64,000 bases of DNA, taken from the NCBI GenBank assembly GCA_022447205.1, contig JAKVBQ010000015.1, positions 1-64,000 on the forward strand. The letters run 5' to 3'. Below are positions 7,879 to 16,335 of this stretch, one piece after another. Each line of letters starts with the position of its first letter. Positions within the stretch are counted from its first letter, which is position 1. The notes below the pieces were generated by a model that was not told where the DNA came from, ran no database searches, and saw only the letters and a program-made list of their open reading frames with translations. This stretch comes from Phycisphaerales bacterium. Its GTDB lineage: Bacteria > Planctomycetota > Phycisphaerae > Phycisphaerales > SM1A02. Position numbers and translations under genes: made by a program.

Positions 7879-9231
7879 TCAGGAGCCGTGCTGCCGCCGG
7901 TGCCTTTTGCCCTGTGCCGCGAACAGCACGCTGCGCAGCGGCCTGCGGAGGCGCACTCGACTCGTCCGATGCCGATTCAGGGATTCCGAAGCGGCCATCA
8001 GTGCGCTCGACTGGAGCAAGATGCCGATCACCACGGCCCCGAAGGTCATCGCGAGGATCAGCTCCCTGTTCTCAGGCGAGCCGCCGAGCTGCATCGGGAG
8101 TGACAGCGCCAGCGCGACCGAAAGCGCACCGCGCACGCCGGCGAGCGAGACCGGCATGATGAACTGGTACGCGGAGCCGAGCTTCATCAGCACCGCGAGC
8201 CCGGCGTAGCCGATCGTCACCGTCGTTACACGTGCGAGGAAGACCGTCAGCCACGCCCCGATTCCGAGGAGGATGAACCCCAGTTGCCAGTTGACGGTCA
8301 GCACCTCGACACCGATCAGGAGGAAGAACATCGACGCGAGGCAGCGTTCGATCAGCGACCAGGTGTTCATCACCGCGGGCATCGGCCGGATGCTCGGACT
8401 GGTCCTCAGGATCCACATCGTCGCGAGTCCGGTGGTGACCACCGCGACCGGACCGGACCCACCGAGCGAGTCGGCCGCCGTGAAGCTGCCCGATGCCGCT
8501 CCGATCCCGATCAGCAGGCGACCCTCCATGTTCTCCGGGTCCATGATGAAACCGAGCAAGCCGACCGCGATCACCACGCCCAGGCCGATCCCGACCGCGA
8601 TCAGCACCTCCTGCAGGAACATCTCCATGAAGTGGACGTTGCCACCAGGCATCTCCTCGCCGAGGATCGAACCCAGCACCAGGGTGAAGATGATGAGGGC
8701 GATCGCGTCGTTGAAGAGCGACTCGCCGGTCACGATCGCCTTCCATGTGCGCCAGCCCTTGATCTTCTCGGTGATCTTCGAGACCGCGATCGGATCGGTC
8801 GGTGCGATGATCGCTCCGAAGAGCAACGCGATGCTCGGACTCATCGGAATGCCCAGCGCGATCCCGATCCAGTACGTCCCGATCGCGACCAGGATCACCG
8901 ACATGACGGTGCCTGCGGTCGCGAAGAAGAGGATCGGCAGGGCGTGCCTGCGCAGGACCTTCGCGTCGATCGAGGTGGCCGCCGCGTAGAGCATGAGCGC
9001 GAGGCTCGAGTTGATCAGGAAGTCCTGGAAGTCCTGCCCGCTTGGCAGGATCTTCTTGAGTTCGGTCGAGGCGGGAAGTCCCACCGCATCGAGCACCAGC
9101 ACGATGCCGACCACGCCCAGCGAGATCAGCACCAGCCCCATCGCGGTCGGCAGCTTGAGGTACCGGCTGTTGATCATCAGCGCGTAGCCGGTCGCCGAAA
9201 CGAGGATGGCGAAGAGCGCGAAGCCACTCAT
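7879..9231 (-). CDS. CPA1-family sodium/proton antiporter
   Basis: A 450-residue polytopic membrane protein with about 12 hydrophobic segments from residue 5 to about 410, the usual core size of CPA1 exchangers. Diagnostic stretches are GAIIAPTDPIAVSKI (about residues 137-151) and GESLFNDAIALI (about 167-178), where the Asn-Asp pair is the ion-binding ND motif of electroneutral Na+/H+ exchangers. It would exchange cytoplasmic Na+ (or another cation) for protons across the inner membrane for pH and salt homeostasis. An AAGGAG ribosome site lies 9 bases before the ATG. The basic C-terminal 30 residues look like a short cytoplasmic tail; no RCK domain is present. The exact cation cannot be told from sequence. 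Confidence 0.9.
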   Translation of the reverse strand: MSGFALFAILVSATGYALMINSRYLKLPTAMGLVLISLGVVGIVLVLDAVGLPASTELKKILPSGQDFQDFLINSSLALMLYAAATSIDAKVLRRHALPILFFATAGTVMSVILVAIGTYWIGIALGIPMSPSIALLFGAIIAPTDPIAVSKITEKIKGWRTWKAIVTGESLFNDAIALIIFTLVLGSILGEEMPGGNVHFMEMFLQEVLIAVGIGLGVVIAVGLLGFIMDPENMEGRLLIGIGAASGSFTAADSLGGSGPVAVVTTGLATMWILRTSPSIRPMPAVMNTWSLIERCLASMFFLLIGVEVLTVNWQLGFILLGIGAWLTVFLARVTTVTIGYAGLAVLMKLGSAYQFIMPVSLAGVRGALSVALALSLPMQLGGSPENRELILAMTFGAVVIGILLQSSALMAASESLNRHRTSRVRLRRPLRSVLFAAQGKRHRRQHGS

Positions 9232-9279
9232 CCCGAGGACTCCTTCGGGCCGACTCGGTCACCGACCTGTCGCGACGGG

Positions 9280-10506
9280 TCAGTCACCCTTCGAGTCTTC
9301 CTTCACGGGCTGGACGGGCTGGATCCATGCCATCTCCAGGTCACCTTCCGCGTAGGGACGTGGATGGAGTCGGGTGCTCCTGACACGTGCGCGCACGTAG
9401 AGCTCGTCGCCGTCGAACGTGTAGGAGGCGGGATTCGCGTTGGTGATGGCCAGAACCTGGCCGGGCGTTCCCACGTCGCCTTCGCCCAGGCTGGTGCCGA
9501 GGAATTCCGTGACGTACTGGACGCCCGGGTCCTCCTTGATGTGGATGGTCAGCGTCCCGCCGTCATGCGTGATGTCCTCGAGTTCGACGCCGGAGGACGC
9601 GTAGAAGTCCCCCTTCTTCATCGCAGTGATGATCGAGTCGGCATCAAGGGAGTCGGCGCGCACCATGATCCAGCCCCGACCCGGCACCGAGACCGCATCG
9701 ACGACGTAGTGATCATGGGCATCGTCGGTGGCGAGACCGTAGAGGAGTCCGCCGTCCCCGGCGCCGTCGCGAAGGCGCATGGTCAGAGCCCGGTCCCAGA
9801 CCTCCTCGAGGGAGGGCCGGTCGCCGATCCGCTCGTTCTCCACGCTTCGGTGGCCGTTGTAGACCTCGAAGAAGCGCTCGCCCTTCATCTCCGCCAGGTT
9901 CGAGGCGCCGAGTGACTTCCGGAAGTTGGGGTGGTTGAGATGCGCAAGGACCTGCCGGTCGTTCTCCTTGCCGTGCTTGATGATCGCATCGAGGTTGTTC
10001 TGGATCGTCTCCTGGACGGAGTCGCCGTGCTGCGGCTTGATCGGGCCCGCGAGATTCAGTCCGTTGATGTGCACCTCGGCGAGCCGGTAGCGATCGGTCA
10101 CCTCCTCGCCCGGGATCAGGATGAAGTCGCCGGCCGATTCGAATCGTTCCTTCAGTTCATCGAGGGTACGCAGCCGCATCTCGGTCTTGCCGTCCTCTTC
10201 ACGCGTCTCCGCCCAGTCCTCGCCGAAGTCGCGGCCCAGGCCTTCGACCTTCTCCGGGGTCAGCCGGCCACCCTTCGCGATCTCGAACCAGGTCTCGCCC
10301 TGCTGCATCAGGTTGTGGTCGCTCAGGACCAGGAAGTCGTACTCGTTGTCGACGTACCACTTCACGGCGTGCTCCGGTGGGGCGTCCCCGTCACTCCAGA
10401 GGGTGTGGGTGTGGGTGTTCCCCCGATACCAGGCGGGCCCCTCCTCGACGGTGCCGGTCATCAGCAGTGAGGAGGTGATCAGGACGTTCGTGCAGGTCGT
10501 CAGCAT
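9280..10506 (-). CDS. PHP-domain metallohydrolase (CehA/McbA-like), probably exported
   Basis: A 408-residue protein. After a short hydrophobic leader (MLTTCTNVLITSSLLMTG) comes the PHP metal-binding start GNTHTHTLWSDGDAPP (about residues 29-44), then FLVLSDHN (about 57-64). Later histidines and aspartates include EEVTDR, HLNHPNF and ATDDAHDH, consistent with the trinuclear metal centre of PHP hydrolases. The closest remembered architecture is the CehA/McbA family, which cleaves carbamates or related esters, but the substrate here is unknown. A GGAGACC ribosome site precedes the ATG. It is divergent from the sulfatase gene, with only 32 bases between the two start codons, so the pair may share regulatory DNA and a substrate pathway. 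Confidence 0.75.
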   Translation of the reverse strand: MLTTCTNVLITSSLLMTGTVEEGPAWYRGNTHTHTLWSDGDAPPEHAVKWYVDNEYDFLVLSDHNLMQQGETWFEIAKGGRLTPEKVEGLGRDFGEDWAETREEDGKTEMRLRTLDELKERFESAGDFILIPGEEVTDRYRLAEVHINGLNLAGPIKPQHGDSVQETIQNNLDAIIKHGKENDRQVLAHLNHPNFRKSLGASNLAEMKGERFFEVYNGHRSVENERIGDRPSLEEVWDRALTMRLRDGAGDGGLLYGLATDDAHDHYVVDAVSVPGRGWIMVRADSLDADSIITAMKKGDFYASSGVELEDITHDGGTLTIHIKEDPGVQYVTEFLGTSLGEGDVGTPGQVLAITNANPASYTFDGDELYVRARVRSTRLHPRPYAEGDLEMAWIQPVQPVKEDSKGD

Positions 10507-10526
10507 GATGGTCTCCAGTGGTGCGG

Positions 10527-10532
10527 TACCAT
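10527..10532 (+). promoter_or_regulatory. -10-like hexamer TACCAT, 6 nt before start at 10539
   Basis: The hexamer lies in the 32-base gap between divergent start codons, so any -35 region for the sulfatase would sit inside the opening codons of the PHP gene. Confidence 0.35.
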
Positions 10533-10538
10533 CATGGC

Positions 10539-12143
10539 ATGTTCACCACCTTTCTGACAGTGATCCTGACCGCGTTCTCCGCTGAAACGACCAACATCGT
10601 CTGGATCAGCGTCGAGGACATGTCGCCCTGGCTCGCCTGCTACGGGGACGACACCGCACCGACCCCGAACATCGACCGCCTCGCCCGGGAGGGCGTCCGC
10701 TACACGAACGCCCATGCCAACACCCCGGTCTGTGCGCCCGCCCGGTCGACCCTGATCACGGGGATGTACGCGACCTCGATCGGATCGATGCACATGCGCA
10801 CCGGGAATCCGAGCGGCGCCGCGCTCGAACGTGACCCGAACGCCTACGACGGCATTCCGAACTACGAGGCGGTGCCGCCGGCGGGTGTGCGTTGCTTCAC
10901 CGAGTACCTCCGAGAAGCGGGCTGGCACTGCACCAACCGGAGCAAGCAGGACTACCAGTTCAAGGCGCCGGTCACCGTCTGGGATGCGTCGGGTGGCAAG
11001 GCGCACTGGCGACAGCGTGATGGAGACCAGCCCTTCTTCGCGGTCTTCAACATCACCGGCACCCACGAGAGCGGAACGTTCCCGAATCGAAGGCCGCCGA
11101 AGACGGTGGTCGATCCCGCCGACGTCGAGGTGCCTCCGTACTTCCCCGACACGCCGCTGGTCCGATCGGACATCGCACGGACCTACGACAACATCGTGGC
11201 GATGGACGGTCGGGTCGGGTCGATCATGAACCAGCTCGAGCAGGACGGCCTGCTCGAGGACACCATCGTGGTCTTCTTCAGCGATCATGGCGTGGGACTG
11301 CCTCGCGGGAAGCGTTCGATCTACGCCTCCGGGACGCACGTGCCGCTCATCATCCGCTGGCCGGACGGGCGTGGGGCGGGGACGGTCGACGATCGACCGG
11401 TCGCCTTCGTCGATTTCGCACCGACCATGTTGTCGCTCGCAGGCCTTCCCGTTCCCGGACACCTTGAGGGACATGTCTTCGCCGGAGCGGATGCAGACAA
11501 GCCGAAGCCGCACGTCTTCATCAACGCGGACCGGATGGATTCGGTCACCGACCGCACCCGTGCGGTGACCGACGGGCGCTACCGCTACGTCCGCAACGGC
11601 ATGACCGATCGTCCGCGCCTCTATCCGGTCGCCTACGCGGAGAACATTCCGATGATGGCCGACATTCATGCCCTGCGCGCTTCGGGCGAGTCGACCGAGG
11701 CGCAGTGGCAGATGGTCTCCCCGACCAAGCCCGCCGAGGAACTCTACGACCGGTCCGGCGATCCGCATGAGGTGGTCAACCGCATCGACGATCCCGAGCT
11801 CGCATCAGTGCGTGCGGAACTCTCCGCTGCGCTCGATGCCTGGATCGAACGGACCGGCGATCTCGGCATGCTGCCCGAGGCGGCGATGGTGCGGGAACGA
11901 CTGTGGGGGGGTGCGGAGAGCAAGCCGCGGACGGAGCGTCCGAACGTCCTGCGTTCAGGTGACGGGCTGGTCACCATCCGTTGCGCCACCGAGGGTGCCT
12001 CGATCGGGTATCGGTTCGGGGAGGAGGGTCCCTGGTCGATCTACACCGAACCGTTCCCGCTGCCGGACGACACCTGGATGACGGTCGTCGCACATCGGAT
12101 CGGCCATCTTCCGAGCACGGAGGTCAGGATGAAGACCGACTAG
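10539..12143 (+). CDS. secreted type I sulfatase
   Basis: A 534-residue sulfatase with a short signal (MFTTFLTVILTAFSA). Residues 65-69 are CAPAR, the CxPxR core whose Cys is converted to formylglycine, preceded by NIVWISVEDMSPW (metal ligands D-x-D-like) and followed later by FFSDHGVGLPRGKRSIY, the conserved D-H and K region. It should hydrolyse a sulfate ester on an organic substrate such as a sulfated polysaccharide, outside the cytoplasm; an anaerobic or FGE-type maturase must be encoded elsewhere. The last 60 residues (GASIGYRFGEEGPWSIYTEP onward) look like a chitobiase-C-terminal/FN3-associated beta domain. GTG codons at 10518-10523 are alternative starts. Its stop overlaps the convergent lipoprotein stop by 4 bases. 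Confidence 0.9.
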   Translation: MFTTFLTVILTAFSAETTNIVWISVEDMSPWLACYGDDTAPTPNIDRLAREGVRYTNAHANTPVCAPARSTLITGMYATSIGSMHMRTGNPSGAALERDPNAYDGIPNYEAVPPAGVRCFTEYLREAGWHCTNRSKQDYQFKAPVTVWDASGGKAHWRQRDGDQPFFAVFNITGTHESGTFPNRRPPKTVVDPADVEVPPYFPDTPLVRSDIARTYDNIVAMDGRVGSIMNQLEQDGLLEDTIVVFFSDHGVGLPRGKRSIYASGTHVPLIIRWPDGRGAGTVDDRPVAFVDFAPTMLSLAGLPVPGHLEGHVFAGADADKPKPHVFINADRMDSVTDRTRAVTDGRYRYVRNGMTDRPRLYPVAYAENIPMMADIHALRASGESTEAQWQMVSPTKPAEELYDRSGDPHEVVNRIDDPELASVRAELSAALDAWIERTGDLGMLPEAAMVRERLWGGAESKPRTERPNVLRSGDGLVTIRCATEGASIGYRFGEEGPWSIYTEPFPLPDDTWMTVVAHRIGHLPSTEVRMKTD

Positions 12144-12694
12144 TCGTTCTTCTTCGCCAGGTCCTTCGCCATCGCGTCGACTTCCATCAACCGCTTCGCG
12201 CTGAATCCCTGATCCCAGAACCAGCGCACCACGCCGTCCGCGTCGATCAGCAGGATGCGGCCGTTGCGTGGGTTCTCGTTGCCGGTGAACTCGACCACCG
12301 GTTGCGCCTCGTCCCCGTAGAGGGTGACCACGCTCACCCAGTCCTCCCTCGGAATGCCGCTGCGCATGCCGTTGTCGATCATCCCCTTGAACATCGAGGC
12401 CATCGCGTTCGGAATGGTGGGGACCTCGACGATCCGACAGGGGAACTGCACCTGGGTGAACCCGATCGCCCAGCGGTCGAGGTCGAACTGGGTCGCCTGG
12501 ACGTAGCCCACCATGTAGAGGGCGGGTTCGCCCTCGTAGGCCGTGGGCAACGTGATCGAGTCATCCTCGAGCGTGGCGCCGGTCGCTTCCGGAAAGGTCT
12601 CCCCGACCGGATTCCGATTGGGGTGCGTCGTCGAACAGGCACCGGTCAGGAGCAGGAGGATGACACTCAATTGTTTGTACGTTCTGGCGGGCAT
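12140..12694 (-). CDS. lipoprotein, possible thioredoxin-like fold
   Basis: A 184-residue lipoprotein: MPARTYKQLSVILLLLTGAC with the lipobox LTGAC and Cys20 as the lipidation site. After a linker comes VGETFPEATG, then YEGEPALYMVGYVQATQFDLDRW, and finally NGRILLIDADGVVRWFWDQG near residues 145-165. This order (target sequence, strand, helix, and a strand with I-D-x-x-G-x-V-R) resembles thioredoxin-fold proteins of the ATP10/peroxiredoxin type, but no CxxC is present, so it is not an ordinary thiol oxidoreductase. AAAGGA ribosome site upstream. Function unknown; the fold assignment is a by-eye inference. Confidence 0.6.
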   Translation of the reverse strand: MPARTYKQLSVILLLLTGACSTTHPNRNPVGETFPEATGATLEDDSITLPTAYEGEPALYMVGYVQATQFDLDRWAIGFTQVQFPCRIVEVPTIPNAMASMFKGMIDNGMRSGIPREDWVSVVTLYGDEAQPVVEFTGNENPRNGRILLIDADGVVRWFWDQGFSAKRLMEVDAMAKDLAKKND

Positions 12695-12782
12695 CGGCAG
12701 GTCCTTTCCTACTCCGGCAGCCTACCATCTGCGTGTTCGGTGGACATCCTGGACGTTCAGGGCCACCACCATCCGCTGCGGG

Positions 12783-12788
12783 TATCGT
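12783..12788 (+). promoter_or_regulatory. -10-like hexamer TATCGT, 10 nt before start at 12799
   Basis: This is the only promoter-like element seen before the polyketide operon. No ribosome site separates it from the ATG. Confidence 0.35.
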
Positions 12789-12798
12789 CTGTGCCGAC

Positions 12799-13506
12799 AT
12801 GAAGGTTCGAAACCTCCAACCCGAACTGATGGACGACCCGGACATCGATCCCGACGTGCATCGGTCGGCGCTGCGCGGACTGGCCCGCGTCAACACCATC
12901 AGTGATGCCGCCACACCGATCGCCCGGGCGATCCGGGAGACCCTGCTCGCTGATGGTGCAGTGCCGGAACGGCTCTCGATTCTCGATGTCGCGACCGGAA
13001 GCGGTGACCTGCCGATCCGACTCGCGCATCTCCTCGAGACCCCGGGCTGCTCCCTGGAACTCCATGCCTGCGACATCAGCGAGACCGCGCTCGCCTCGAC
13101 CCGTGAACGCAGTGCCGAGACCGGGGTCCCGATCGAGACGCATGCCCTCGACATCCTCGAGCAACCACTCCCCGAAGCTGATGTCGTCACCTGCGCGCTC
13201 TTCATGCACCACCTGACGGAACCGGATGCGGTGCGCGCCCTGCAGGCGATGGCACGCGCCGCGCGCAAGCTGCTCGTCGTCAGCGATCTCCGCCGGTCAC
13301 GAAGCGGACTGGTCATGGCGGCGATCGCCACCCGACTCTTCACCCGCTCCCACGTGGTTCATGTCGATGCGATCCGTTCCGTGCAGGGTGCGTTCACGAT
13401 CCCGGAACTGGAAGGGCTTGCCGGGGAGGCGGGACTGTCCGGCGCGACGGTGGACCCGATCCGACCCGCCCGCATGCTGCTTCGATGGCAGCCGGTGAAC
13501 CGATGA
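12799..13506 (+). CDS. SAM-dependent methyltransferase of the type III PKS operon
   Basis: A 235-residue class I methyltransferase. SAM-binding motif I is ILDVATGSGD (residues 61-70), followed by LHACDISETAL (acidic end of strand 2) and VVTCALFMHHL (motif near strand 4), with methyltransferase-typical FTIPELEGLAGEAGL later. It would methylate a polyketide hydroxyl or carbon in the cytoplasm. Its stop overlaps the next start by ATGA, so translation is coupled to the FAD oxidoreductase and then the PKS. Methyltransferase / flavoprotein / type III PKS trios of this order recur in Planctomycetota and in other bacteria, and alkylresorcinol-type products have been reported for planctomycete examples. 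The product here is unknown. Confidence 0.85.
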   Translation: MKVRNLQPELMDDPDIDPDVHRSALRGLARVNTISDAATPIARAIRETLLADGAVPERLSILDVATGSGDLPIRLAHLLETPGCSLELHACDISETALASTRERSAETGVPIETHALDILEQPLPEADVVTCALFMHHLTEPDAVRALQAMARAARKLLVVSDLRRSRSGLVMAAIATRLFTRSHVVHVDAIRSVQGAFTIPELEGLAGEAGLSGATVDPIRPARMLLRWQPVNR

Positions 13507-14669
13507 CGCAGGGCACCGAAGAGCACCCGGTCTCGACGATCGATCCCGACCGGGCCGCCGGTGTCGACTGGGATGCGGTGGTCGTCGGCGCGGGACTCGC
13601 CGGCTCGATCGCCGCGCGGGGACTCGCCCGTTCAGGGCGTCGGGTCCTCCTTGTCGAACGCACCGCGTTTCCCCGACCGAAGGTGTGCGGATGCTGTCTC
13701 GGCCCGCTGGGCCGGGCGACGCTCGAGTCGGTCGACCTGGGACACGTACTCGATGCCTGTCGTGCACGTCCGCTCGAATCCGTTCAGCTGCATGTCGGAC
13801 GACGCCCCGCCCACGTTCCGTTGCGCGGAGTGGTGGGGGTGTCGCGAGAGGCGCTCGATCAACACCTCGCGCGAGAGGCGGTGGCTTCCGGCACGGAGCT
13901 CTTGCTCGAGGCCCGTGCGGAACCTCGACCGGACGGAACGGTCGGCCTGCAGGTGGATGGTCGTCGATTCGAGCTCGCTGCCCGGACCGTGCTCCATGCA
14001 GGCGGACTTCGGGCGCATGACTCGGACGGCCCGGGACATGGTGAGGACGTGATGGTCGGCTTCGGTGCCCTGGTCCCGACACCGGGACGACTGCGTGGTG
14101 CTGACCGCGTCGAGATGGTGCTCGACCGCGACGGCTACGTGGGTGTCGCACCGCTCGATGACGGTCGCATGACGGTCGCCTCCGCGCTGCGCACCGAAGC
14201 GATCAAGCGAACCGGTGGCCCTCGTGCGGTCGTCAAGCGCCTGCTGCATGGAGCGGGGTTGGGTGAGCTCGTCGATGAGACGACGCGCTTCACCGGTGTT
14301 CCCGCCCTCCGTCGTCGTCGCACTCTGGTCCAGGAGGATCGTCTGCTCGCGATCGGTGATGCGGCGAGCTTCGTGGAACCGATCACCGGTGAAGGCATGT
14401 CCTGGGCACTCGCCAGCGGTGCGGCGGTGGTGCCGTGTGCCGAAGCGGTCATCGCCCATGGTCCGGGGGTCGATCACTGGACGACGGCGTGGCGTCGCCT
14501 GATGCGACGTCGTCACCTGCGCTGTTCGATCGTCGGTTCCTGCATCCGGCGTCCTGCCCTGGTGCGTGCGGCCCTGGCGGTATCGAGCATCCTGCCGGTC
14601 ATGCGTGCGCCGATCCTCTCCGGACTGCTCGGTGGCAGGGAGTCCATGCCGGAAGGAGAACCTGCATGA
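13503..14669 (+). CDS. FAD-dependent oxidoreductase (geranylgeranyl-reductase-like) of the PKS operon
   Basis: A 388-residue flavoprotein. The dinucleotide fold is AVVVGAGLAGSIAARG (about residues 25-40), ending in the acidic LLVER; then FPRPKVCGCCLGPLG, characteristic of geranylgeranyl-reductase/halogenase-like flavoproteins; then LLAIGDAASFVEPITGEG, the second FAD-binding GD motif. The likely role is reduction or hydroxylation of the polyketide chain or ring. The gene begins within the methyltransferase stop (ATGA) and ends with the same overlap onto the PKS gene, so the three are one transcription unit. The in-frame ATG at 13485 is upstream of the overlap and less likely. Confidence 0.85.
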   Translation: MTQGTEEHPVSTIDPDRAAGVDWDAVVVGAGLAGSIAARGLARSGRRVLLVERTAFPRPKVCGCCLGPLGRATLESVDLGHVLDACRARPLESVQLHVGRRPAHVPLRGVVGVSREALDQHLAREAVASGTELLLEARAEPRPDGTVGLQVDGRRFELAARTVLHAGGLRAHDSDGPGHGEDVMVGFGALVPTPGRLRGADRVEMVLDRDGYVGVAPLDDGRMTVASALRTEAIKRTGGPRAVVKRLLHGAGLGELVDETTRFTGVPALRRRRTLVQEDRLLAIGDAASFVEPITGEGMSWALASGAAVVPCAEAVIAHGPGVDHWTTAWRRLMRRRHLRCSIVGSCIRRPALVRAALAVSSILPVMRAPILSGLLGGRESMPEGEPA

Positions 14670-15754
14670 ACGCCTGGTTGCACGGCATCGGCTGCTTCCA
14701 ACCGGAACACCAGATGCCACAGGACAAGGCCGTGGACATCGCCGCAGCCCTCGCGGGTGCCGATGGCCGTGGCGCACGTCGGATGAACGCGGTCTTCAGC
14801 CGCGCGGGGGTCGACTCGAGAAGCGGCGTGAGCATGGTCGAACACGACGGTGGTCTCGAACATCGCTGGCTTGCCGGTGCGGTCGATGGTGTGGATCCCT
14901 GCCCCGGTACCGGGGAACGGATCGCTCAGTTCATGGAACTGGCTCCGGAGATGGCGTGTGCCGCATCCGCCGCGGCACTGGAGCGGTCCTCGATCGCGCC
15001 GAGCGAGGTCACCCACATCGTCACCGCATCGTGCACCGGCTTCGCCTCGCCGGGGGTCGACCACATCATCATCGATCGACTGGGCCTGCCCCGGGGCACC
15101 CGACGGACCAACGTGGGGTTCATGGGATGCCATGCCGCGATCAACGCACTGCGCGTCGCGATCGCCTTCGCGCGTTCGGAACCGGATGCGGTGGTGCTGG
15201 TCTGTTGCGTCGAGGTGTGCTCGCTGCATTTCCAGAAGGGTTCGACCCGGGATGCGCTCCTCGCGAACGCGCTCTTCGCCGACGGGGCCGCCGCGGCGGT
15301 GGTCAGTGGTCGGGAGCCGTCGGGGGACACCGGTGTCCGGCTCGATGCGACCGCCTCCCAGTACCTGCCGGATTCGAACGACCTGATGACCTGGACGGTC
15401 ACCGATGACGGGTTCCGGATGACCCTCGCTCCGGAGGTGCCTCACCGGCTCGAGGCTTCGGTCGGGGACTGGGTCGCGGACTGGCTTGGATCGGAAGGAC
15501 TCGCCATACCCGGGATCGAGGCCTGGGCGATTCATCCCGGCGGACCGCAGATCCTGGACGCGGTCCGTGACGGCCTCGGCATCGAGGAGTCGATGTGTGC
15601 GACCAGTCGTGGCGTTCTGGCCCGGCACGGCAACATGTCCTCCCCGACGATCCTCTTCATCCTCGACCTCCTGATGCGTGCGGAGACGCCTCGGCCGTGG
15701 GGGGTGCTGGCCTTCGGGCCCGGCCTCGGGGCCGAGGGGCTGCTTGTCCGCTGA
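14666..15754 (+). CDS. type III polyketide synthase
   Basis: A 362-residue chalcone/stilbene-synthase-fold enzyme, a normal length for the family. The catalytic triad can be placed: Cys155 in NVGFMGCHAAIN, His290 in WAIHPGGPQI, and Asn323 in RHGNMSSPT. The TASCTGFASPGVDH segment (about 120-133) matches the conserved substrate-pocket loop, and the glycine-rich AFGPGLGAEGLLV closes the protein as in the family. It condenses malonyl-CoA onto an acyl starter to make a resorcinol, pyrone or related ring. The partners encoded just upstream would methylate and reduce or oxidise it. Lipophilic alkylresorcinols are one plausible product class; this is inference. Confidence 0.93.
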   Translation: MNAWLHGIGCFQPEHQMPQDKAVDIAAALAGADGRGARRMNAVFSRAGVDSRSGVSMVEHDGGLEHRWLAGAVDGVDPCPGTGERIAQFMELAPEMACAASAAALERSSIAPSEVTHIVTASCTGFASPGVDHIIIDRLGLPRGTRRTNVGFMGCHAAINALRVAIAFARSEPDAVVLVCCVEVCSLHFQKGSTRDALLANALFADGAAAAVVSGREPSGDTGVRLDATASQYLPDSNDLMTWTVTDDGFRMTLAPEVPHRLEASVGDWVADWLGSEGLAIPGIEAWAIHPGGPQILDAVRDGLGIEESMCATSRGVLARHGNMSSPTILFILDLLMRAETPRPWGVLAFGPGLGAEGLLVR

Positions 15755-15825
15755 TCGCTGGTTTCCCGAAGCGCTCGGGATTACCATGGTGCCTCGACGT
15801 CTCACCACCCGAACGAGGTACCACC

Positions 15826-16215
15826 ATGGGCACGATCTACATCATCAAGGGCCGCGACAACGGCGCCATCTACTCGCTGACCGACGAACCCTGCATCATC
15901 GGCCGAAGCGAGAAGTGCAGCGTGAAGCTCGATGATGATCGCGTCTCCGGCGCGCACCTGCGGATCAGCAGGACCCCGGATGCCACCACCTTCACCGCCG
16001 AGGACACCAAGAGCACCAACGGCACCTGGATCAACGGACGCGCGTTGACGGTGCCCTCCGAACTCGCCAACGGCGACAAGATCGAACTCGGTTCGACCGT
16101 CATCGAGTTCACCACGATGACCTTTGACTCCGTCGATGCCGCGAAGGCGGCACGTGAGGGCACCGCCTTCACCGCACCGCCCACCATGATGGAGGATCGG
16201 AACCGGAGCTTCTGA
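15826..16215 (+). CDS. FHA-domain protein
   Basis: A 129-residue protein that is essentially one forkhead-associated domain (residues about 3-95). Conserved elements are IIGRSEKCSVKLDDDRVSGAHLRI (Gly-Arg, Ser and His that bind phosphothreonine) and TKSTNGTWINGR. It should recognise a phosphothreonine peptide, for example from a Hanks-type kinase, in the cytoplasm. A GAGGT ribosome site and a TACCAT hexamer (15782-15787) precede it, so it may have its own promoter despite lying 71 bases after the PKS gene. The C-terminal 30 residues (FTAPPTMMEDRN) are probably disordered and Thr-containing. Confidence 0.85.
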   Translation: MGTIYIIKGRDNGAIYSLTDEPCIIGRSEKCSVKLDDDRVSGAHLRISRTPDATTFTAEDTKSTNGTWINGRALTVPSELANGDKIELGSTVIEFTTMTFDSVDAAKAAREGTAFTAPPTMMEDRNRSF

Positions 16216-16335
16216 TCCGGTTTGACGCCCATCGATCGGGCGCCATCTCCACGTTCATCGCCGACCCCCCGTCCTCCCGCGGTCCTGCCCGGGACCTGCC
16301 ATCCGACCACCTGCCATGACTCCGGGCTCCTCCCC

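Noticed and set aside
8284-9915. 543-codon plus-strand open frame opposite the antiporter and PHP genes
   Set aside because: Antisense shadow: it crosses the boundary between two well supported minus-strand genes and its translation is low-complexity Arg/Asp/His.
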